DNA from: Candidatus Enterococcus moelleringii
GTDB taxonomy: Bacteria > Bacillota > Bacilli > Lactobacillales > Enterococcaceae
NCBI RefSeq assembly: GCF_017377575.1
Contig: NZ_JAFREM010000011.1
Location: forward strand, 1-64,000
Direction of reading: 5' to 3'
DNA length: 64,000 nt
The notes below the pieces were generated by a model, which worked only from the letters and a program-made list of their open reading frames with translations, had not been told where the DNA came from and searched no databases. Positions 50,752 through 59,893 of the stretch are shown in pieces. The translations under genes and the position numbers were made by a program. How positions within the stretch are numbered: the stretch's first letter is position 1; each line of letters begins with the position of its first letter.

Positions 50752-50782
50752 AAGAGTAATTGTGTTGTCTATAAATAGTACC

Positions 50783-50825
50783 AGAGCAGTTCATTTCAAA
50801 AATTTTGAAATGAACTGCTCTTTTT
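50783..50825 (+). terminator. Terminator after the AraC gene
   Basis: AGAGCAGTTCATTTCA (50783-50798) pairs with TGAAATGAACTGCTCT, followed by T4; very strong. Confidence 0.93.
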
Positions 50826-50869
50826 GTTGGGCTTTTACATCCTTTATACTAAGAGCAGGAGGAAGACCT

Positions 50870-52897
50870 ATGGATAATCGATTACCAAATTTATATAGTT
50901 TACTAGCAAAACAAACATCAAGTTTTCAGATTAGCGAGTTGGCCGCTCGCTTTCAGGTTAGTACCCGAACTATTTACAATGACATAGACAAATTGAATGA
51001 ACTGCTAAAAACAGTAGATGCAACAGAAATAATGATTGAGAAAGGTCACATTCTTTATGTGAATGAAACGCCTGTTGATATTGAAAAAATTCTGTTCAAG
51101 GACAGTGACTTTATCAACAGCGATAAACGGGTTAGAAAAATCCGAATCTTAGAATCAGTTTTGCTTCTGCCAGACAATTTTAGTTCAGAGGACTTGTTGC
51201 AGCGCACATTGGTTTCTAAAAACACTTTGCTAAACGATTTGCGCTCGGTTCGTAAAGAACTGGTGAAGAATGAGATTGTTTTAGAAACAATTCCCTTTAA
51301 AGGTTACAAAGTAATCGGAGAGGAAGCGAAAATCCGTAATCTTTTGGTTGCTACACTAGAACAAGATCCTTTGCTATTTGAGAGTACTGGTTTTGAGAAG
51401 GAAAAAGCAAGCTTAGCTGAAATTGATCGACTAATTGAAGAAGTCAATGAAATGATCGGTATCCAATTAAGTGATCAGTCTTTTCAAAAGGTCAAATTGC
51501 ATTTCTGGGTGACTATGAAACGATTAGAAGTACAAAAATCGATTCAGTTGCTGGAAGAAAAAGATATTTACAACAAGGAAGAACAAATTCTGCTAACTAG
51601 GAAAGAACAAGTTTCCAAACTGTTCAGTCTAGCAATCAGTGAAGAAGAACTGCTCTACTTAGCCAATAAGTTATCTGAAGCATCAATTACTAAGAATCAG
51701 GAGTTAATGACGGATAAGTGGCTGACTTTTAATTTGATTATTGAACAATTTATTACCGCAGTTGATCAAGATTTTTCGGAAATTGATTTTACTATCGATC
51801 AAAAGCTTTATGAAGGCTTGCTGAACCATTTACGGCCAGCCTACAAAAGAACCCTTGCTAAAGAAACGATTGAAAATCCGATGTATGATTACGTGCTGGA
51901 TAATTATTACTTGCTGCATAGTTCAATCTGCAAGCATATCTTGCTAATAGAAAAGGAATTAAAAGTAGAATTTTCTGATCAGGAAATCAGCTTCTTTACC
52001 TTATTCTTTGCGGCTTCCTTAGAACGAAAAAAGTTCTTTGTGCCTAAAAAAACTAAAATAGTAATTATCTGTAACGCTGGAATCAGTACTTCCGAAATTC
52101 TGAAAAGTAAAATCAAAAATACTTTTCAGGTAGAGGTAGTGGGCACTTTTGGCGCTAGAGAAGGCATCAAATGGTTGTCAGATCATAAAGTTGATCTAGT
52201 TGTCACCACTATTCCTTTAGAATTAAAAAGTGTGCCAGTTGTTCAAGTAAATCCCTATTTATCGGATGAAGATCGTGAGAGCATTCATCGATTTGTAAAA
52301 CCCATTTTCCATGAGGTGAATGTGGATCATTTGCTAGCCATTGTAAAAAAGTATACAGACTTGAATATTCAGGAAGCTAAAAGCTTATCGAATGAACTTA
52401 CTACTTATTTGAATTTATCCCAATCCCGAGAGAAGAAGGAGTATCAGCCTATGCTTAAGGAAATACTGACCCCAGAGTTGATTGATCTCAATTATTCAGC
52501 CAAAAATCGTGACGAAGCAGTTAAAAGAAGCGGAGAGCTTTTAGTTAACAAAGGTTTGGCGACTAGTGCTTATATCGATGGCATGATTGAGAATGTAGAA
52601 GTAAATGGTACTTATATTGTTATAGCACCAGGCATTGCAATGCCTCATGCACGTCCAGAAGAGGGTGCGTTGGATGTTGGCTTTAGCATTGTTACGTTGA
52701 AGGAACCGGTTGTTTTTGGGCACCCCAAGAATGATCCGGTGAAGATTGTTATTGGTTTATGCGCAATTGATCATCAGACGCATTTAAAGGCTCTAGCAGA
52801 ACTAGTTGAAATTTTATCGTCAGAAGAAAATATTGAGTGTTTTATTAATGCTAAAGACAAAAAAGAGATTATGGATATTGTAGAAGGAGGAAAATAA
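50870..52897 (+). CDS. PRD-containing PTS regulator with EIIB- and EIIA-like domains
   Basis: 675 aa from ATG 50870 (AGGAGGAAG upstream). N-terminal HTH (FQISELAARFQVSTRTIYNDIDKLNEL), two PTS regulation domains (about 180-390), a GatB-like EIIB domain (VIICNAGISTSEILKSKI) and a C-terminal EIIA domain (GIAMPHARPEEGALDVGFSIVTL; His of MPHAR). Such LicR/MtlR-type activators are switched by phosphorylation. It heads the ascorbate-type PTS operon and supplies the EIIA-type domain, as no separate EIIA gene is present. Confidence 0.92.
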   Translation: MDNRLPNLYSLLAKQTSSFQISELAARFQVSTRTIYNDIDKLNELLKTVDATEIMIEKGHILYVNETPVDIEKILFKDSDFINSDKRVRKIRILESVLLLPDNFSSEDLLQRTLVSKNTLLNDLRSVRKELVKNEIVLETIPFKGYKVIGEEAKIRNLLVATLEQDPLLFESTGFEKEKASLAEIDRLIEEVNEMIGIQLSDQSFQKVKLHFWVTMKRLEVQKSIQLLEEKDIYNKEEQILLTRKEQVSKLFSLAISEEELLYLANKLSEASITKNQELMTDKWLTFNLIIEQFITAVDQDFSEIDFTIDQKLYEGLLNHLRPAYKRTLAKETIENPMYDYVLDNYYLLHSSICKHILLIEKELKVEFSDQEISFFTLFFAASLERKKFFVPKKTKIVIICNAGISTSEILKSKIKNTFQVEVVGTFGAREGIKWLSDHKVDLVVTTIPLELKSVPVVQVNPYLSDEDRESIHRFVKPIFHEVNVDHLLAIVKKYTDLNIQEAKSLSNELTTYLNLSQSREKKEYQPMLKEILTPELIDLNYSAKNRDEAVKRSGELLVNKGLATSAYIDGMIENVEVNGTYIVIAPGIAMPHARPEEGALDVGFSIVTLKEPVVFGHPKNDPVKIVIGLCAIDHQTHLKALAELVEILSSEENIECFINAKDKKEIMDIVEGGK

Positions 52898-52898
52898 A

Positions 52899-53171
52899 AT
52901 GTTAAAAATCGTAACCGTTTGTGGAGCTGGAGTAGGAAGCAGTATGATGATGCGTTTATTCACTCAGCAAATTTTAGATGACGAGAAAATTGAAGCAACA
53001 GTGGATGCGGCTGATATTGGGTCAGTGGATCCGAACAGCTATGATATTTTGATTACCACATCTGACTTTGCGGATACATTACGGGATTCTTCGGCAAAAA
53101 TCATCCGCATCGATAACATGATGGATAAAGAGTATTTGAAAGAGCAGCTATTGTTAACTATTAAAGATTAG
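52899..53171 (+). CDS. ulaB: PTS EIIB, ascorbate (UlaB) type
   Basis: 90 aa. The active Cys lies in VTVCGAGVGSSMMMR near the N-terminus, typical of lactose/ascorbate-type EIIB. One base separates it from the regulator gene, and 14 bases from EIIC. It passes phosphate to the incoming sugar. The gene symbol is by type, the true substrate not shown. Confidence 0.88.
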   Translation: MLKIVTVCGAGVGSSMMMRLFTQQILDDEKIEATVDAADIGSVDPNSYDILITTSDFADTLRDSSAKIIRIDNMMDKEYLKEQLLLTIKD

Positions 53172-53185
53172 GGAGGGCAAAGGGG

Positions 53186-54466
53186 ATGTCTGTATTTCTA
53201 TATATTGTCAATAATGTACTGAGTCAGGCTGTCTTTATTATAGGGATGGTAGTTGTTGTCGGAATGATCGCGCAGAAAAAGACGTGGGATCAAATTTTAC
53301 CAAGCGCGATTAAGACAATGATTGGTTTTACAATGATCAATGTTGGTGGTCAAACTTTAGGTGGCGCACTACTGCCTTTGCAGCAAATGATCTCAAAGAT
53401 TTTTAACATGCAGAGTTTTTCAGCGGACATTGGAGCCGCACAAGCCGAAAGTCTTGCAGATATTGGGACAGAAATGGCTTTGATTTTTGCTTTTGGTTTC
53501 TTAATCAACCTACTGTTAGCTAGATTTACCCGATTCAAATATGTCCATCTATCAGCCCATGTATCCTTTTTCTTTGCAGGACTAATTGCAGCTTTGTTGA
53601 AATTCGGAACTACGTTGCCATTTACCGGGATTGTTGCAATTGGATCAATTTTACTGGGATTGTACATGACCTTTTCATGTGCCTATGTGGCAGTTTGTAT
53701 CAAGGGAGTCAAAGGAGGAGAAGGCTTCACCTTGGCTCACTCAAGTTCGTCAGGTCTACTAGTAGCTACACTGTTAGCCAAAGCTTTCGGAAACAAGGAA
53801 CATGATTTGGAAGAGATGGAAATACCAAAGAAACTGAACTTCTTGCGTGAAATGACTATCGCTTTAACAATCGTTATGACAGTTCTTTTTCTATTAATTA
53901 GTATTATAGCATCGCCTAGCTGGACGATGGAAAATATCACTGGCGGACAAGATGTTATTGTTTTTTCTTTATTGCGTGGCGTAGAGTTCGGAATGTGGAT
54001 TACTGTAATCATTACCGGGGTACGAATGATGCTTTCGGAAATTATCCCAGCCTTTCACGGAATTGCCAATAAAATTATTCCTAATTCTAAACCTGGTTTA
54101 GATATTCCACTACTGTTTCCAAATTATCCGACTTCGGTTATTGTTGGGTTCCTATGCAGTTTAGTTTCTGGCTTAGCAGGTATGCTTATTTTAGGAGCAT
54201 TGAATTATCCAGTAGTTGTTTTTCCAGCATTGATTCCTACCTTCTTCACAGGAGCAGCAACGGCGATTTTCGGAAATGCCCATGGTGGACGTAGAGGGGC
54301 GATTATGGGTTCATTGGCGAATGGTTTCATTTTGATCTTTGGTCAAGCCTTCTTATTACCGATGGTCGGTAGCTATGCACCGATCATGCGTATTTTGAGC
54401 GAAACAGATTATACGGTTTATGGTCCGATTCTTGGTTGGTTCTTGCAACTGTTTGGAGGTGCTTAA
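53186..54466 (+). CDS. ulaA: PTS EIIC, ascorbate (UlaA/SgaT) type
   Basis: 426 aa with about ten membrane helices. VNNVLSQAVFIIGMVVVVGMIAQKK, MIGFTMINVGGQTLGGALLPLQQM and GNAHGGRRGAIMGS match the UlaA family. It carries L-ascorbate or a similar sugar acid across the membrane. The stop (TAA) overlaps the next start (TAATG), so the next gene is co-translated. Confidence 0.9.
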   Translation: MSVFLYIVNNVLSQAVFIIGMVVVVGMIAQKKTWDQILPSAIKTMIGFTMINVGGQTLGGALLPLQQMISKIFNMQSFSADIGAAQAESLADIGTEMALIFAFGFLINLLLARFTRFKYVHLSAHVSFFFAGLIAALLKFGTTLPFTGIVAIGSILLGLYMTFSCAYVAVCIKGVKGGEGFTLAHSSSSGLLVATLLAKAFGNKEHDLEEMEIPKKLNFLREMTIALTIVMTVLFLLISIIASPSWTMENITGGQDVIVFSLLRGVEFGMWITVIITGVRMMLSEIIPAFHGIANKIIPNSKPGLDIPLLFPNYPTSVIVGFLCSLVSGLAGMLILGALNYPVVVFPALIPTFFTGAATAIFGNAHGGRRGAIMGSLANGFILIFGQAFLLPMVGSYAPIMRILSETDYTVYGPILGWFLQLFGGA

Positions 54467-55182
54467 TGAATAATCTCGTATTGTACGTAACCATTAATTA
54501 CCCGTCTAGGGAGAAATTTTTTGAGATATTGGATGTAATTGAACAGTTTCAAGTGGGTTATGTTGAAATTGGAATCCCTGTCAAAAATCCTCACTTAGAT
54601 GGTGGAGTGGTAAGGAATACACAAGAATTGGTTTTTCCAACGCTGACGCAAGAAGAAATTGCTTCGGTTCTAAAGGAAGTGAGAAGAAGATATCATTTTA
54701 AAGTAATCTTGATGACTTATTGCGAGGGGATCGAACATTTTCAATTGGGACGATTACCCACTAGACTGTATGACGCAATTTTGTGCGTAGATAAAGAGTT
54801 AGAAGAAACGGACTATTCCGGACTTGTTCATATATTTACCAATAATTTGGATCAAGCAACAGTTAATGAGCTATTAGCCAGTAGTTCGCAGTTCGTTTAT
54901 ATCGTGTCTGGCGAAGGCAAAACTGGGGAGTTCGAACAATTACCTGACGATTACACTAAGTTGCTGCCCTATATAAAGGAGCACACACAGCTGCCTGTAT
55001 TTGTCGGATTTGGAGTGAAAACACCAGCAGATGTTGCTAGTATTCTGGCTAATGGAGCTGACGGAGCAATCATTGGGTCTGAATTTATTAAGCGATTCAA
55101 TGAAGCACAGCTATTTGGCATTGTGAACTACTTAAGAGAGTTAGAGAAAGTTTGTAAAAAAAGCTTATTAACCAAAAATTGA
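54466..55182 (+). CDS. TrpA-like TIM-barrel enzyme in a PTS operon
   Basis: 238 aa from ATG 54466, which overlaps the EIIC stop. It has the tryptophan synthase alpha-chain motifs: catalytic Glu in GYVEIGIPVKNPHLDGG with the following Asp, and phosphate binding FVGFGVKTPADVASILANGADGAIIGS. It lacks a TrpB partner and other trp genes. As in UlaD-type enzymes of other ascorbate operons, it may act on a phosphorylated sugar acid, as an aldolase or decarboxylase. That role is inference. Confidence 0.82.
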   Translation: MNNLVLYVTINYPSREKFFEILDVIEQFQVGYVEIGIPVKNPHLDGGVVRNTQELVFPTLTQEEIASVLKEVRRRYHFKVILMTYCEGIEHFQLGRLPTRLYDAILCVDKELEETDYSGLVHIFTNNLDQATVNELLASSSQFVYIVSGEGKTGEFEQLPDDYTKLLPYIKEHTQLPVFVGFGVKTPADVASILANGADGAIIGSEFIKRFNEAQLFGIVNYLRELEKVCKKSLLTKN

Positions 55183-55186
55183 GACG

Positions 55187-55218
55187 AAAAAGCTGTCGTA
55201 GGCTCACGACAGCTTTTT
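55187..55218 (+). terminator. Terminator of the ascorbate-type PTS operon
   Basis: AAAAAGCTGTCGT (55187-55199) and ACGACAGCTTTTT (55206-55218) form a perfect 13-bp stem, usable on both strands. Confidence 0.93.
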
Positions 55219-55275
55219 CTAGCTAGAGATACTACTCCAATTATTGTTGCCTTTATTATAGCTTGCCAAATACAA

Positions 55276-55311
55276 CAAAAAAAGCCTAAAACCTGCAGCA
55301 GATTTCAGACT
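55276..55311 (-). terminator. Terminator of the MATE gene
   Basis: On the minus strand AGTCTGAAATCTGC pairs with GCAGGTTTTAGGCT (several wobbles), then T7. Confidence 0.8.
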
Positions 55312-55320
55312 CTCGATTAA

Positions 55321-56721
55321 TTAATTTGTTGAAGTAACTGGTTTGTGTTCTTCTTCCGGCAAACCAAGTTCTTCGGCTTTTTGTTGACGTTCTAATTCCT
55401 TCAGCTTGCGAATGGCTTTAATGGTTGATGGCAGCAATACCGACACCGAACCGATCCAAGCTAGTGGTGAAGCGAAGGCTGCACCAGGGTAGCCGTACAA
55501 GCCAGTCAAGATGATAGCTGCGAACGAACGCATTAATAGTTCCATAATCCCAGCAAAGGTTGGAATTTTTGCCTGTCCTAATCCTTGTAAGGTATAACGC
55601 AGGATGAACAGAACAGCTAAAATCACATACAAGACGCCGCTAATGTTGAAGTAGACTTGCGCCAATTGGAAGACTTGGGTTTCACCCTTATCTACGAACA
55701 AGGCCACTAGGTAATGACCAAAGAAAATCACTGAGAAACCAGCTAGTAAGCTAAACAGGATATTCATAATCAAGCTTTGCTTAATCCCGGTTAAGATACG
55801 ACCATATTGTCTAGCCCCAAAGTTTTGAGCAGTGAAGGTAGCCATGGTAATCCCAAAGGACATCATTGGCAGGATGGCAAATTGTTCGATCCGGCCAGCT
55901 GCAGCTTGGGCAGCAACTACATCAGTACCTAAACTGTTTAAAGCAGATTGCAAAACGACAGCACCAATCGCGATAATAGAAGATTGGAAGCCCATTGGCA
56001 AAGCTGCGTTTAAGTGAGTACGAATTTCTTTTTTATCTAATAGGGCAAAATGTTTCCGGCCAATTTGTAACAGCGGGATCCGTTTGCGAATGTAAACCAG
56101 ACACAATAGGCTGGCGATCACTTGGGCAATCACGGTTGCATAACCGGCACCAGCGATTCCTGAATTAAATTGAGTAATGAAGACGATATCCAGAACCACA
56201 TTCACGAGAACGGCAAGGGCTAAAAAGATTAGCGGTGTTCGGCTGTCACCTAGGGCACGAATCATGTTAGACAACAGGTTGAACATCATTGCCGCAAAAA
56301 TCCCTGCTAAAATAATGGAAATAAACGCTTGGGCTTGATCCAAAATTTCCGGCGGTGTTTGCATGACTAAAAGCAGCGGACGTAAAAACAAGAGGCTAAG
56401 TGCTGTTAAAACGACAGTTACGGCTACACTGATCAGTACAGATGCGGCGAAGCTTTTGCGAACGCCTAATTCATCTTTGGCGCCGAATCGCTGGGAAGTG
56501 ATAATCGAAAGACCGGATGTTAATCCCTGGGCGAACCCGATAATCAAAAAGCTGACACTCCCGGTTGCTCCAACAGCGGCCAAGGCATCTTTACCAAGTG
56601 TCTGACCCACGATGATCATATCTATCATATTGTAAAATTGCTGCAAGACATTACCGGCTAACAATGGAATCGTAAAAAACAAAATCAATTTTGCAGGATT
56701 TCCGCGCGTAAGTTCTTTCAT
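55321..56721 (-). CDS. MATE-family multidrug efflux transporter
   Basis: 466 aa with twelve membrane helices in two halves. MATE signs: NPAKLILFFTIPLLAGNVLQQFYNMIDMIIVGQTLG at the N-terminus and LPMGFQSSIIAIGAVVLQSALNSLG in the second half. It exports drugs or metabolites with Na+ or H+. A highly charged C-terminal tail (ELERQQKAEELGLPEEE) ends the protein. A GAAAGGAATG site lies before the ATG on the minus strand. Confidence 0.93.
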   Translation of the reverse strand: MKELTRGNPAKLILFFTIPLLAGNVLQQFYNMIDMIIVGQTLGKDALAAVGATGSVSFLIIGFAQGLTSGLSIITSQRFGAKDELGVRKSFAASVLISVAVTVVLTALSLLFLRPLLLVMQTPPEILDQAQAFISIILAGIFAAMMFNLLSNMIRALGDSRTPLIFLALAVLVNVVLDIVFITQFNSGIAGAGYATVIAQVIASLLCLVYIRKRIPLLQIGRKHFALLDKKEIRTHLNAALPMGFQSSIIAIGAVVLQSALNSLGTDVVAAQAAAGRIEQFAILPMMSFGITMATFTAQNFGARQYGRILTGIKQSLIMNILFSLLAGFSVIFFGHYLVALFVDKGETQVFQLAQVYFNISGVLYVILAVLFILRYTLQGLGQAKIPTFAGIMELLMRSFAAIILTGLYGYPGAAFASPLAWIGSVSVLLPSTIKAIRKLKELERQQKAEELGLPEEEHKPVTSTN

Positions 56722-56971
56722 CGTTTTTCATTCCTTTCATGAAAATTGCTCACTAGATATTACCACAGAACCTGCACAATGCAAGCGTTAATCTTGAATT
56801 ATAAAGAAATTACAAAAAGGCGGACTAGAAGCAGTTGTAAATGCCTCCAGTACGCCTTTTCAATAGCTAAAGAAACTCATAAGAAAAGAAGTTCCTTTTG
56901 TAATATTCATGATGTTTGGCTTTTTGAAATCGATGCTCCGAAGCTGCCCGAGTTTTCGAAGCCTTTAATAT

Positions 56972-57295
56972 TTAACGTTGTCTAATTTCACTAGGGAGCA
57001 GGATAGTTTGACGGGTGCCGTCATCGTATGCGTAAACTTCTGCCGGGAATTCATTGGAGTAGACAAATGGAAGATCAATATCCATCTCCACTTCGCTGCC
57101 GTCTTGGTAAAAGTGCATCGTCACATGCCCTTTTTTATTTTCAAGATCAAATGTCAACATATTGTCTAATGGAATCAAGCCTTTTAAATCCAAATCAATA
57201 ATAAACCAAATGCTGTCTATTAATTCACCAGGCAAGCTGGAGACTACACCGACCGAGGCATAACGACTTCTATTTGCATCAAATGTTTCAAACAT
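56972..57295 (-). CDS. DUF960-family protein
   Basis: 107 aa. SRYASVGVVSSLPGELIDSIWFIIDLDLKG at the N-terminus and AYDDGTRQTILLPSEI at the C-terminus fit the DUF960 family of small Firmicute proteins. Cytoplasmic, function unknown. GAAGGAGGACAAAAC precedes the start on the minus strand. The bases between it and the MATE gene (56722-56971) show no gene. Confidence 0.8.
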   Translation of the reverse strand: MFETFDANRSRYASVGVVSSLPGELIDSIWFIIDLDLKGLIPLDNMLTFDLENKKGHVTMHFYQDGSEVEMDIDLPFVYSNEFPAEVYAYDDGTRQTILLPSEIRQR

Positions 57296-57445
57296 GTTTT
57301 GTCCTCCTTCGCGGAACAGGTATATGAATTAATTATAGCGCAATTCACGGAACCTTGCCTTTGTAGTGACTTATTGTAAAGCTTTTTATAGGAAAAGACA
57401 AACATTTGCTACGGGTCGAGGGAGGGGTTTGGGCGTGGCTGAAGG

Positions 57446-57480
57446 ACAAAAAGAGACTGATTCCTAAGAACCAGCCTCTG
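57446..57480 (-). terminator. Terminator of rplY
   Basis: On the minus strand AGAGGCTGGTTC pairs with GAATCAGTCTCT (wobbles), loop TTAG, then T4. Confidence 0.82.
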
Positions 57481-57496
57481 TTTATTTGTATTAAGA

Positions 57497-58117
57497 TTAT
57501 TCAGCTTCAGTTTCACCAATAACTTCAGGTTCTGCTGCTTCGCCAGGAACTTCAAGTTCTGCTGATTCTTCTTGAGCGCCTTGGATAGCCGCTACTTGTT
57601 CTTCAGCATCTGTGATAACAGTGTAGTCTGCATGGGCAGCCAAGTCACCAACAGTGATTGATTGACCAATTTGCAAGTCAGTGATGTCTACTTCGATGTT
57701 TTCAGGCAATTTGTCTGGAGTTGCTGAAACAACGATAGTGTACAATGTTTGTGCCAAAGTACCGCCAGCTTTCACACCAGCTGCTTCGCCGACTAAGACG
57801 ATTTCAGTTTCAACTTCAGTTGTTTCTGCCATATCTACTGATAAGAACTCAACGTGGGTAAATTCACGAGTGAATGTTTCAGATTGGTAATCATGAAGCA
57901 AAGTGTTTACTTTTTTACCATTCAAATCCATTGAGAAGACGGTGTTTGCGCCGTTTTCCCGTAAAAGTCTCATTAGTTCATGATCTTCTACTGCAATCGC
58001 TGTGTTTTCCACTTGGTAGCCATAAACGACTCCAGGGATTTTACCTTCGTGACGTAGCTTGTTGCGTAGGGAACGGGGACGAGTTGCTCTTTCTTCTACT
58101 TTCAATGTTACTGCCAT
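57497..58117 (-). CDS. rplY: 50S ribosomal protein L25 / general stress protein Ctc
   Basis: 206 aa from the ATG at 58117 (AAGGAGGAATTT upstream on the minus strand). N-terminal L25 domain (LKVEERATRPRSLRNKLRHEGKIPGVVYGY) binds 5S rRNA; C-terminal TL5-like beta domain (HVEFLSVDMAETTEVETEIVLVGEA) and an acidic tail. This is the long Ctc form typical of Firmicutes. Confidence 0.95.
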   Translation of the reverse strand: MAVTLKVEERATRPRSLRNKLRHEGKIPGVVYGYQVENTAIAVEDHELMRLLRENGANTVFSMDLNGKKVNTLLHDYQSETFTREFTHVEFLSVDMAETTEVETEIVLVGEAAGVKAGGTLAQTLYTIVVSATPDKLPENIEVDITDLQIGQSITVGDLAAHADYTVITDAEEQVAAIQGAQEESAELEVPGEAAEPEVIGETEAE

Positions 58118-58215
58118 AACCAAATTCCTCCTTAAAATGTCACTGACTGCTGGTTTACAGCCAGATCTCTTAAAGTGACGGGTTATTCTCAGCACGATGG
58201 TTTTGCGAAAATACG

Positions 58216-58243
58216 CAAAAAGACAGTCGCAAGCGCAACTGTC
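58216..58243 (-). terminator. Candidate attenuator in the rplY leader
   Basis: On the minus strand GACAGTTGC (58243-58235), loop GCTT, GCGACTGTC (58230-58222), then T5. It lies about 100 bases before the rplY start and downstream of the promoter, so it would stop the leader early unless opened. Confidence 0.65.
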
Positions 58244-58344
58244 TAAAAAAAGTCTAGGTTCAACTTTCTCTACCAGGTCATTACGCTGTGTATGAGAAAC
58301 CTTGTATTCACTTAGCAGATCGCAGAAATTTACGATCTAATTAA

Positions 58345-58373
58345 AGACTAACGCTTTTTTTAACAAATTGCAA
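58345..58373 (-). promoter_or_regulatory. Candidate rplY promoter
   Basis: On the minus strand TTGCAA (58373-58368), 17 bases, TAGTCT (58350-58345). Moderate match. The region 58374-58503 leads the other way into the HdeD-like gene. Confidence 0.5.
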
Positions 58374-58503
58374 GGAAAAGCGGTTTTAAATGAAAATAAT
58401 CTGGATATTTCAGCAAAAAATACGAAAAAGCATTTTTGAAGCACGAAAACTGACGAAAAATTTCGCTTGTGCTAAGGTTTTTATGAGAGGAGAGGAATAA
58501 ATT

Positions 58504-59034
58504 ATGGATACACAAAAACAAAATCGAGGATTTAACTGGAGCTCGCTGATTTTAGGCGTTCTATTTATTATCGTGGCCTTGCTTTCATTTCAAGACCCAG
58601 TTGGGAATCTGGTAGCGATCGTGATCGTTATTGGGGCTTTTGCTATCATTAAGGGAATCTACGAAATCTTTGTCCGAAACAAGGTGAAGGAATTAACCGG
58701 TTATCAAAGCAAAATGCCGATTGTAATCGGGATCATTGATATCATCATCGGGGTACTTTTACTATTTAATATTGGCGTTGGTGTAATCACCTTGCCGTTT
58801 ATCTTTGCTTTTTGGTTCCTGTTTGATTCTATTTTAGGCTTAGTAACAGCAGGCAGTGCCCGGGCCTTCAGTAACGGATACTACTGGTTTACTGTGATAA
58901 TCAACATTATCGGTATTCTATTGGGGATCTTCCTATTGTTCAACCCGCTTTCTTCTGTATTGACTTTAAGCTTTTTAGTCGGAGCTTACTTCATGCTAGT
59001 GGGGATTACCGAAATTATCTATGCGTTTCGTTAG
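58504..59034 (+). CDS. HdeD-family (DUF308) membrane protein
   Basis: 176 aa with about six hydrophobic helices (LILGVLFIIVALLSF; LVAIVIVIGAFAIIKGIYEIF; IIGILLGIFLLFNPLSSV). The repeated LLxFxxP / GxYxxxxGIxEI wording is that of HdeD-like DUF308 proteins, tied to acid stress in enterobacteria. Role in Firmicutes unknown. GAGGAGAGGAATAA precedes the ATG. Confidence 0.87.
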   Translation: MDTQKQNRGFNWSSLILGVLFIIVALLSFQDPVGNLVAIVIVIGAFAIIKGIYEIFVRNKVKELTGYQSKMPIVIGIIDIIIGVLLLFNIGVGVITLPFIFAFWFLFDSILGLVTAGSARAFSNGYYWFTVIINIIGILLGIFLLFNPLSSVLTLSFLVGAYFMLVGITEIIYAFR

Positions 59035-59040
59035 AAATTA

Positions 59041-59079
59041 AAAATGCAGATTCTCTGTTGCAGAGAGTCTGTATTTTTT
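59041..59079 (+). terminator. Terminator after the HdeD-like gene
   Basis: AAATGCAGATTCTCTG pairs with CAGAGAGTCTGTATTT (one wobble), loop TTG, followed by T-rich sequence. Confidence 0.88.
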
Positions 59080-59165
59080 AGCTTTTGGAAAGACTTGACC
59101 CTATGATTGCATTCATCCGTGATTCCAGTATAATTGATGGCGATAAGCTTAAAGGAGTTTTCAAC

Positions 59166-59882
59166 GTGCGTTTAGACAAATTAATTGAGTCTCGTCTGCA
59201 GACAACCCGCAAAGAAATGAAGCGACTGTTTCTCATGAAGCGGGTGCGAGTGGATGATATAGTGGAAATGAACCCGCAGCGCAATGTGGATAGTCAGCTG
59301 CATCAGATTGTAGTAGACGGGCAGCAGTTGTTCACCGAGCATGTGTACTATTTACTGAATAAGCCTAAAGGTGCGGTGACAGCGAAGCAGGATGCCAATT
59401 GCCAAACCGTATTGGAATTAATTGCAGAACCGGATCGTAGAAAAGAGCTATATCCGGTGGGGCGCCTGGATCGAGATACTACAGGGTTGCTTCTACTGAC
59501 AGACAACGGCCAATTAGGTTATGACCTGCTGCAGCCAAAGCTAAAGGTTCAGAAGACCTATCGAGCGATTGTAAATGAAGAAGTCATCGAGGAAGATGTG
59601 GCAGCCTTTGCCAAGGGAATTGTTTTCCATGGTGGAATTATCTGCCAGCCGGCGGAGTTGGAAATTATTGCAGCGAGCCCGACTGCCTCTGAAGTGGCGT
59701 TAACCATTCAGGAAGGCAAGTTCCATCAAGTGAAGAAAATGTTTCTAGCCTGCGGGAAAAAGGTAGTAGAGCTGGAACGTTTGACGATGGGACCTTTACG
59801 CCTGCCGCCGGACCTGGCACAGGGCACGTACCGCTCCTTGACGCAAAGCGAATTGAAGCAGTTAAAAAAATACTTTAGATAG
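59166..59882 (+). CDS. rsuA: 16S rRNA pseudouridine synthase (RsuA type)
   Basis: 238 aa from GTG 59166 with AAAGGAG upstream. N-terminal S4 domain (MRLDKLIESRLQTTRKEMKRLFLMKRVRVDD), catalytic Asp in VGRLDRDTTGLLLLTDNG and the late EGKFHQVKKMF motif. It turns uridine 516 of 16S rRNA into pseudouridine. The next two genes run in the same direction. Confidence 0.93.
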   Translation: MRLDKLIESRLQTTRKEMKRLFLMKRVRVDDIVEMNPQRNVDSQLHQIVVDGQQLFTEHVYYLLNKPKGAVTAKQDANCQTVLELIAEPDRRKELYPVGRLDRDTTGLLLLTDNGQLGYDLLQPKLKVQKTYRAIVNEEVIEEDVAAFAKGIVFHGGIICQPAELEIIAASPTASEVALTIQEGKFHQVKKMFLACGKKVVELERLTMGPLRLPPDLAQGTYRSLTQSELKQLKKYFR

Positions 59883-59893
59883 AAGGAATAGAA

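Noticed and set aside
54466-55182. Tryptophan synthase alpha subunit for tryptophan synthesis
   Set aside because: No trpB or other trp genes; the start is fused to a PTS EIIC gene by a TAATG overlap.
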